The position numbers and the translations under genes were made by a program. A DNA stretch of 64,000 nt, taken from JAICKM01 sp038228295 (lineage in GTDB: Bacteria > Chloroflexota > Chloroflexia > QHBQ01 > JAICKM01). Numbering within the stretch: the stretch's first letter is position 1; every line of letters starts with the position of its first letter. The stretch lies in NCBI GenBank assembly GCA_038228295.1, contig JBBRPH010000006.1, forward strand, positions 1-64,000. The letters are read 5' to 3'. Shown here piece after piece: positions 57,853 through 64,000 of this stretch. The notes beneath the pieces are model-generated. The model saw nothing but the letters and a program-made list of their open reading frames with translations, was not told where the DNA came from and searched no databases.

Positions 57853-60174
57853 TCACTTCAAGCTGCTGGTGAGCGCCAGGTAGACAATTTTGCTGATCTG
57901 ACCGCGCGTGGCTGGATTACCAGGCCGGAACGTGGCGTCACTATAGCCGCCCACGATGTTGTGGTTTACCGCCGTTTCGATGAAGGAATAGAAAACGTTA
58001 GTAGTCGCCACATCGGTAAAGTGCGGCCCGCCCGTCGTGTTGATTGCCCAGCCCTGCGCGCCGACGATGATCTTACTCAACTGCCCGCGGCTCACAGGGT
58101 TACTAGGGCGGAAGGTGCCGTCGCTATAGCCGCTGATGATGCCGTGGTTGAACGCCGTCTCCACAAAGGGATAGAAGATGTTGGCGGCGACCACATCGGT
58201 AAAGTGTGGCCCACCTGTCGTATTGATCGCCCAACCCTCGCCGCCGACGATGATCTTCGCCAACTGGGCGCGGGTGGTCTGATTATACGGCCGGAAGGTG
58301 CCGTCGTTGTAGCCGCTGATAATGCCGTGGCAGGCCAAGTATTGCACCGCCGGTGCGAAATAATCGGTCGCTTGCACATCGCTGAAGCTGATGGCGCAGG
58401 GCGCGACGTATTCCTGGTTGTTGCTAGTCGGGTGACTCGTGGGGTCCAGACCACCTACCGCGTAGAAGTTGGAGCCGAGCGTGGCGCCGCTGAGACGGTA
58501 ACGCGGTTGTAGCATCGGTGGCAAGGGCTGCCAACCGTTAGCGGCCGCAGAGTCCCAAATCAGCGCCGTATCGGTGATAATACCCCCTTCGTTGCCACCC
58601 GCTAGCAGCCACTTGCTACCGAGGGTCCCGGAAGCGGCGCCCCAGCGGGTGTCGGGTAGGTCGGGTACGCTGCCGTCATCCCAGTGCCCGGTGTTGGGGT
58701 CATAATGATAGGTTTTCGCCAAATCAAACGCACCGGCGCCGCCCGCCGCGTACAATTGACCGTTCAGCGCCGCCGTCATAAGGAAGTAGGCACTCTGGGG
58801 ATACGCAGCGACGGTAGCCCACGTATTCGATACCACCGTGTAGGCTTCGACACTATTGATTGCACCGGCAGCCGTTTGACCACCGACACGGTAGATGCGA
58901 CCGCCTACGTAAGCCGCCGCCTGACCATAGGTGCCGGTCGGTGCGGCGGCCAGGGCGGTGTAGCCGTTCGTAGCCGGATCATAACGATAGAGGCGCGGCG
59001 AGAACGTCCCACCGTTGAGCAGATAGATGACCGTGCCGTTGCTGACGGCGCTGAGGCCGGCCAGCGGCTCCGGTAACGCCGCAAGGGGACTCCATGTATC
59101 GGCGGCGGGATCATAGCGATAGGCATTTGTGACGGAGCCGGCGGTACTTTGGCCGCCGAAACTATAGAGGAATCCGCCTTGCGCGACTACGGCCTCGTCC
59201 TGAATCGGGATCGGGTAGGGCGCACGCGCGATCCAGATATTGGTGGGGGTCGGGGTCTGCGAGGGCGGCATGGGAGTGTCGGTGGGCGTAGTGGGCGGAG
59301 GCGCAGTTTGGGTGGCGGTAGCAATAGGCGGCGCCGTGGCCGTCGCAGTACTGGTCCGGGTCGCTGTATGCGACGGCGTGAAGGTCGCCGTCGGAGTGGC
59401 GGTGTTACAGGCGGCTTGCGTGAAGGTGTACTGCCGGCCGGGGACCAAACCTGCGGTGTTGCAACTCACTTGGGTGAAGAGGGCTTGATCGGCTTGCACC
59501 CCGATAGTGGCACTCAAACCTCCGTCCCCGACGGCGCCGTAGACAATGCTGAAGCTATTAGTAGCGGCACCGCCTTCTGGGAATTGTATCTCGAAGTTCA
59601 CGGGAGTGGCGCTATTAAGCAAAGGATGGGCGCGCCACTCGATGATGAACATACGGTTAGGTGCCACGCCGGTTACCAGGGTGAAGATGCCGTCGCCGGC
59701 CACCGTGGTAGTCAGATCGTCCCAATAAGGAAGAATGGTGTGATTGAAAGCAGGCGCAGGGAGGCACGTATTGGAAAAGCTTGTATCGCTAGTGCCGAAC
59801 TCCAACACGCCGTTGGAACTAGCATTTGCACTACCATAGGATTGACCGTAGAGCGAGATCGAGAAGGGCAAGGGGAGCGCTGTCACACAGTCGTCACAAT
59901 GGTTGCCGAGGTCGGTCGTAGCGGAGATATAGGTGCCGGTACTGACACTGACATTGTAGACCAAACAAGGCCCACTCGTCGGCGTAGGAGTGATCGTGCT
60001 GGTGGGAGTGACACTTGGTGTGTCGGCAGGGATTAGCGGGCGGATCGCCGCCGCCGTCGGGTGCGTGGGCAGCGCAGCCGTACCGAGCAGCGCCAACCCG
60101 ACCAACAAGGCCAACACAAACAGGCGACGAGGCAAGCGCAAACTTATCTGGTAGGCGGAGTGTAGTAATATCAT
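57853..60174 (-). CDS. Secreted Kelch-repeat protein with SLH anchor
   Basis: 773 residues from ATG 60174 (AAAGGACC upstream); an upstream in-frame start at 60246 lacks one. A signal peptide (RLFVLALLVGLALLGTAA) precedes a beta-rich domain (about 60-245) and a Thr/Pro linker. About six Kelch repeats follow (about 315-590; VVAQGGFLYSFGGQST, YVGGRIYRVGGQTAAG, LNGQLYAAGGAG). Three SLH repeats close the protein (IISGYNDGTFRPYNQTTRAQ, IISGYSDGTFRPSNPVSRGQ, IVGGYSDATFRPGNPATRGQ). It probably forms a surface beta-propeller. The next SLH gene follows 83 bases downstream on the same strand, so the two may be co-expressed. Confidence 0.88.
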   Translation of the reverse strand: MILLHSAYQISLRLPRRLFVLALLVGLALLGTAALPTHPTAAAIRPLIPADTPSVTPTSTITPTPTSGPCLVYNVSVSTGTYISATTDLGNHCDDCVTALPLPFSISLYGQSYGSANASSNGVLEFGTSDTSFSNTCLPAPAFNHTILPYWDDLTTTVAGDGIFTLVTGVAPNRMFIIEWRAHPLLNSATPVNFEIQFPEGGAATNSFSIVYGAVGDGGLSATIGVQADQALFTQVSCNTAGLVPGRQYTFTQAACNTATPTATFTPSHTATRTSTATATAPPIATATQTAPPPTTPTDTPMPPSQTPTPTNIWIARAPYPIPIQDEAVVAQGGFLYSFGGQSTAGSVTNAYRYDPAADTWSPLAALPEPLAGLSAVSNGTVIYLLNGGTFSPRLYRYDPATNGYTALAAAPTGTYGQAAAYVGGRIYRVGGQTAAGAINSVEAYTVVSNTWATVAAYPQSAYFLMTAALNGQLYAAGGAGAFDLAKTYHYDPNTGHWDDGSVPDLPDTRWGAASGTLGSKWLLAGGNEGGIITDTALIWDSAAANGWQPLPPMLQPRYRLSGATLGSNFYAVGGLDPTSHPTSNNQEYVAPCAISFSDVQATDYFAPAVQYLACHGIISGYNDGTFRPYNQTTRAQLAKIIVGGEGWAINTTGGPHFTDVVAANIFYPFVETAFNHGIISGYSDGTFRPSNPVSRGQLSKIIVGAQGWAINTTGGPHFTDVATTNVFYSFIETAVNHNIVGGYSDATFRPGNPATRGQISKIVYLALTSSLK

Positions 60175-60390
60175 CAGTGGGTCCTTTGGCTGATCAGCGT
60201 AGCAGGCGAGACAACCCGCCCGGCGCGAGAGAGGATAGATGAGCACACTACAAAATAGCGCCGGTAAAGCTGCAGACGGAGCAACGCGGCTATCTACCGG
60301 AGTTCACACCACTGGGCCGGCTGTTTGTCGGTGAACTGCTGGGATTATAGCAGATGCCCGGTACCAGATCAATGCCCTTGCTGCTCCCCA

Positions 60391-60419
60391 TTGCTGGGCT
60401 GCGCCGGACCTGCTATACT
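60391..60419 (+). promoter_or_regulatory. Promoter of the cyclase/AAA/TPR gene
   Basis: TTGCTG (60391-60396), 17 bases, TATACT (60414-60419). The start codon lies at 60447. Confidence 0.6.
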
Positions 60420-60446
60420 GGCGCTGCGCATTAGGAGTTATGAGCT

Positions 60447-63400
60447 ATGGATGCGGCGAGCAGTTTCGTGCCGATGGATCGGCGCTGGGCGCTAGCGCAA
60501 GATCGGGCATTGCCGAGCTACAGTAACGGCGCGGCGCTGTTTGCCGATCTTGCCGGCTTTACACCCCTAACCGCCGCATTGGTCGCCGCGCTTGGTCCCC
60601 GACGCGGCGCGGATCGCCTCACACTCCTGCTTAATAGGGTGTATGAAGCGCTGATCAGCGCTGTGCATCACTACGGCGGCAGCACGGTTAGCTTTAGCGG
60701 CGACGCCATCCTCTCCTGGTTCGACGGTGATACAGGGCTACGGGCAACCGCGGTCGCTTTTGCCATGCAGACGGTTATGCGCGATTTCGCCGCCGTGCCG
60801 CTGCCCGGCGGCAGTACTGTGACCTTCACGCTCAAATGCGCGGTGGCGGCGGGGCCGGTGCGCCGCTTCGTGATCGGCGACCCGGCCCACCGCCGCAGCG
60901 ATGTGCCGGCAGGCGCGACCTTAGACCACTTGATCGCCGCCGAACATCAAGCCAAACGGGGCGAAGTAGTCCTCACCGCAGTAACCGCCCAGCAATTGGG
61001 GGCGAGCCTGCGGGACGTGGAGTGGCGCAACGACCCGACCAGCGGCGTAAGGGTCGCCTGCGTCGGCGGTCTTGCCGAGGTGCCGGCCCCCTGCCCCTGG
61101 CCGACCGTGCCGCCCCATCTCAGTGTTGCGCAAGCCCAACCCTGGGTCCACCCGGCGGTGGCGGCGCGGCTAGGCCCAACGCAGGAAACGTTTTTGGCCG
61201 AGATTCGCCCCGTGGTCCCGCTCTTTCTAAGCTTCGCGGGTCTGGATTACGATCACGACCCAGCCGCCGGTGAACGGTTGGATGCCTATGTACGTTGGGT
61301 ACAGGGTGTATTGGCGCGCTATGATGCCGCCTTGCTCGCACTGACTATCGGCGACAAAGGGAGCTACTTGCACACCGCGTTCGGCGCGCCGGTAGCCCAT
61401 AGTGACGATGCCACGCGCGCCGTCGCCGCTGCCTTGGAACTGCTCCGGACGCCGCCGCACTGCGCCGGCATCCGCGATGCGCAGATCGGCATCACGCGCG
61501 GTGTAGTTTGGTCCGGCGCGTATGGTGCGCAACTCTGTCGCACCTATGACGTACAAGGCGACGCGGTGAACCTGGCCGCGCGCTTAATGGTAGCGGCACC
61601 ACCCGGCGGCATCTTGACCACGCCCGACCTTCAGACTGCTGCAGGCCCGCGCTTCACCTGGATCGGCCTGCCCGCGTTACCCGTCAAAGGCAAGCCTGAC
61701 CCTGTTGCGGTTGTCACGCCTACGGGCCTGATCAATCACCCAGCGACGGGATTGGAACCGGCCTATCCCGCGCTGTTGGTGGGGCGCGACAGCGAATTGA
61801 CCGCACTGGCTGAAGCGTTGACGGCCGTAGCGCAGGGCGTAGGGCGCATCGTGATTCTCGAAGGCGAGGCGGGCATCGGCAAATCGCGCTTGGTCGCCGA
61901 GACGCGGCGGCAGGCCCATGCGGCGGGTTGGACCGTCTATAGTGGCACCGCCGAGTCGTATGGCACCAGCACCGCCTACCTAGCTTGGCAGCCGATCTGG
62001 CGCGCCTTTTTCGGCTTGGATGCAAGCCGGTCGCTGGCGGAGCAAACCAATCGCTGGGCGGCGCTAGAGGCGGCCTGGGGCGAGCGAGTGCCGTTGCTGG
62101 GCGCAGCGGTGGGCATGACAGTAACCGACAATGCCTGGACCAGCGGGCTCACGGGCGCGCTGCGTAAGAGCGCGTTAGAAGCGCTGTTAGCAGACTGCTT
62201 GCGGGCGCAGGCACAAGCGGACGAGCCGATCCTACTAGTGGTGGACGACGCGCACTGGTTGGACCCGCTGTCACGCGACTTGAGCGCGGTGTTGGCGCGG
62301 GCTACCAGCGGGTTACCGGTGCTACTGCTGTTAGCGGCGCGGCCCAGCCTGCCGCCGAACAGCGATGCGCTCGGCACCGTCCGCATCTTGCCGCATTGTC
62401 GTGTGCTGGCGGTGCAGGACCTCGCGCCGGATGCGGCGGCCCAACTGGTAACGGCGCGCCTGGGCGGGGCGGGAGCCGCGTCGCCGGGGCTGGTGGCACA
62501 TCTAGTAGCACGGGCAGCCGGCAATCCCTTTTATTTGGAAGAGTTGCTCAATTACCTCGCCGATCGCGGGCTTGATCTCCAGAATACGGACGCCTTGACG
62601 ACAATGGAGTGGCCGAGCAGTTTGCAGAGCCTGTTGTTGGCACGTATCGATCAACTAACCGAGCCACAACGCCAAGTGCTGAAGGTCGCCAGCGTCATCG
62701 GCCGAGTGTTCCGTTTCGTTGAGCTTTGGGGAGTGTATCCGGCGCTGGGTGCAGCGGCCACGGTGCAGGCCGACCTAGCGGTGTTGGAGCGATTAGATCT
62801 CACCCCACTTGAGAACCCACACCCAGATCTGCGCTATATCTTTAAGCATCAGGTGACGCAAGAAGTAACCTACGACAGCCTGCCGCCGACAATGTGCTCT
62901 AAGTTACATGAGCAATTTGCCGCCTGGCTGGAAAGCGGGATGGGCGGCGCCGGACCGCTCCCGGTCGATCTGCTGGCCTATCATTACGGGCAAAGCAGCA
63001 ATATGGCTAAGCAACGGGAGTACTACCGTTTAGCCGGCGATACGGCAAAAGCAGATTATGCTAACGCGGTCGCGATCAAGTATTACACGCAGTTGCTGCT
63101 TTTGCTGACCCCGGCCGAGCAACCTGCTGTCCTACTCGCGCTGAGTGAAGTTCAACAACTCACCGGTCGCTGGACGGAGGCACAAGAGACCGCCACCCAG
63201 GCCCGGCAGTTCGCCCTGGCGCATAGCGATACCGTTCATGTGGCGCAAAGCGATCTGGCGTTAGGAACCGTATGGCTACAGCAGGGAGCTTATGCCGACG
63301 CCCACGCCGCGCTGGCCGCCGCACTGAGCGCATTTGAGCAATTAGGGGATACAGGCGGCCGGCTGGATACCCTTTTCCGCCAGGGTCGGCTCTATTGGCA

Positions 63401-64000
63401 GCAACATCAGGACGTAGAGACCCTAGCCTGTTATACCCGGCATCAGGCACTGGCCGAGCAAGTAGGCGACACGCGACGGCAAGCGCGTGTCTTGAATGGC
63501 CTGGGCACCTATTATTGGCGGCGGCAGGAGATACCCCAGGCACTGACAAGCTATGAAGCCGCACTAACGTTGAGTAGCGAGACACAAGACCGCCTGGTTG
63601 TCACCCAGACCATCGGCAACCTGGGCTTGATTTACAAGCGCATGGGCGATTTCCAGTGTGCCTTGACCCTATATCAACAAAACTTCCGGCTCCTCAGTGA
63701 GTTAGGTGCACAGCAAGACCTAATGCGCGTCTGTGGTAATCTCGGCAACCTATACGCGACACAAGGCGACTATACAGCGGGGCTACGCTGTGAACGGTAT
63801 AAGCTCCAACTATGTGTGGAGATGGGTGATCGGCGTAGTTGTATGATCAGCTTGGCCAACATGGCCGAAGCCTATGAGATGCAGGGCCGTGCGAACGAGG
63901 CGCAGGCGACCGCAACGCTGGGGTTGGCGCTAGCACGCCGGCTGAGCGATTCCTTCTATGGCAGCCATGCCTTGTTGGAATTAGCGCGCCTAGCCGTCGC
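60447..64000 (+). CDS. Class III cyclase-AAA ATPase-TPR regulator, 3' end cut by window
   Basis: About 1184 residues visible and open to the edge. Two class III nucleotidyl cyclase-like domains come first: domain 1 has FADLAGFTPLT and FSGDAILSWF with both metal aspartates, while domain 2 (LFLSFAGLDYDHD, YDVQGDAVNLAARLM) has lost the first aspartate. An AAA/STAND ATPase follows (Walker A LEGEAGIGKSRLV near 475, Walker B LLVVDDAHWLD), then many TPR repeats (VLNGLGTYYWRRQEIPQALT, NLGLIYKRMGDFQCALTLYQ). Such proteins are large cytosolic signal-integration ATPases, and whether they make cAMP is often unclear. AGGAG lies 9 bases before the ATG. Confidence 0.88.
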   Translation, partial: MDAASSFVPMDRRWALAQDRALPSYSNGAALFADLAGFTPLTAALVAALGPRRGADRLTLLLNRVYEALISAVHHYGGSTVSFSGDAILSWFDGDTGLRATAVAFAMQTVMRDFAAVPLPGGSTVTFTLKCAVAAGPVRRFVIGDPAHRRSDVPAGATLDHLIAAEHQAKRGEVVLTAVTAQQLGASLRDVEWRNDPTSGVRVACVGGLAEVPAPCPWPTVPPHLSVAQAQPWVHPAVAARLGPTQETFLAEIRPVVPLFLSFAGLDYDHDPAAGERLDAYVRWVQGVLARYDAALLALTIGDKGSYLHTAFGAPVAHSDDATRAVAAALELLRTPPHCAGIRDAQIGITRGVVWSGAYGAQLCRTYDVQGDAVNLAARLMVAAPPGGILTTPDLQTAAGPRFTWIGLPALPVKGKPDPVAVVTPTGLINHPATGLEPAYPALLVGRDSELTALAEALTAVAQGVGRIVILEGEAGIGKSRLVAETRRQAHAAGWTVYSGTAESYGTSTAYLAWQPIWRAFFGLDASRSLAEQTNRWAALEAAWGERVPLLGAAVGMTVTDNAWTSGLTGALRKSALEALLADCLRAQAQADEPILLVVDDAHWLDPLSRDLSAVLARATSGLPVLLLLAARPSLPPNSDALGTVRILPHCRVLAVQDLAPDAAAQLVTARLGGAGAASPGLVAHLVARAAGNPFYLEELLNYLADRGLDLQNTDALTTMEWPSSLQSLLLARIDQLTEPQRQVLKVASVIGRVFRFVELWGVYPALGAAATVQADLAVLERLDLTPLENPHPDLRYIFKHQVTQEVTYDSLPPTMCSKLHEQFAAWLESGMGGAGPLPVDLLAYHYGQSSNMAKQREYYRLAGDTAKADYANAVAIKYYTQLLLLLTPAEQPAVLLALSEVQQLTGRWTEAQETATQARQFALAHSDTVHVAQSDLALGTVWLQQGAYADAHAALAAALSAFEQLGDTGGRLDTLFRQGRLYWQQHQDVETLACYTRHQALAEQVGDTRRQARVLNGLGTYYWRRQEIPQALTSYEAALTLSSETQDRLVVTQTIGNLGLIYKRMGDFQCALTLYQQNFRLLSELGAQQDLMRVCGNLGNLYATQGDYTAGLRCERYKLQLCVEMGDRRSCMISLANMAEAYEMQGRANEAQATATLGLALARRLSDSFYGSHALLELARLAV

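Overview
The window is high-GC bacterial chromosome and most resembles Chloroflexota. This is an inference from gene content, because no rRNA or other decisive marker is present. The supporting genes are several secreted proteins ending in three SLH repeats, a PstS fused to a secreted N-terminal domain that I associate with that phylum, a class III cyclase/AAA/TPR regulator, and a spermidine-synthase-like membrane protein. Every gene is ordinary chromosomal cargo. I see no phage, plasmid, CRISPR array, tRNA or rRNA.

Layout. 1-3.4 kb (minus): end-truncated laccase-domain protein, small acidic protein, and a spermidine-synthase-like membrane protein with a duplicated membrane module. 3.5-7.1 kb (minus): operon with an EthD protein, two crotonase-fold enzymes, a HicB-DinB fusion and a DUF2726 protein. 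7.6-11.8 kb (plus): metzincin-SLH protease and a lipoprotein metallophosphoesterase. 11.9-16.2 kb (minus): glycine-zipper protein, then an ABC exporter, a cobalamin-type binding protein and a frameshifted nucleotidyltransferase. 16.3-18.4 kb (plus): rpmI-rplT (no infC) and an SpoU-type methyltransferase. 18.5-24.3 kb: secreted metallopeptidase, then a plant/cyanobacterial-type carotenoid operon crtP-crtB-crtQ with a DUF2085 gene. 24.4-32.4 kb: MFS exporter and mltG (divergent, apparently leaderless), prepilin peptidase, folD, an AT-rich islet with two secreted unknowns (one interrupted by an in-frame amber codon), and fhs. 32.5-38.7 kb: cell-surface proteins, nitroreductase, P-loop protein, zinc-ribbon protein and YtxJ-like protein. 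38.8-39.7 kb: decayed SLH protein. 40-46 kb: glycosyltransferase/acyltransferase cluster and a hybrid sensor histidine kinase. 46-54.6 kb: phosphate region with a fused PstS, a TMEM175-type channel, methylglyoxal synthase, pstSCAB and phoU. 54.6-64 kb: epoxide-hydrolase-like enzyme, two large SLH proteins and a cyclase/AAA/TPR regulator running off the end.

The strongest regulatory signal is a set of three arrays of 11-bp direct repeats (consensus YTAAYA plus five bases). Each sits exactly 4 bp upstream of a -10 element, in front of the fused pstS, mgsA and the pst operon. They look like PHO boxes and define a local phosphate regulon that includes methylglyoxal synthase. A second theme is leaderless expression: three genes share GGTACAAT followed by six bases and the ATG. 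A third is gene decay and acquisition, including a frameshifted nucleotidyltransferase, an internally deleted SLH protein, an AT-rich insertion between folD and fhs, and a nested inverted repeat that now encodes the end of the DUF2085 gene.
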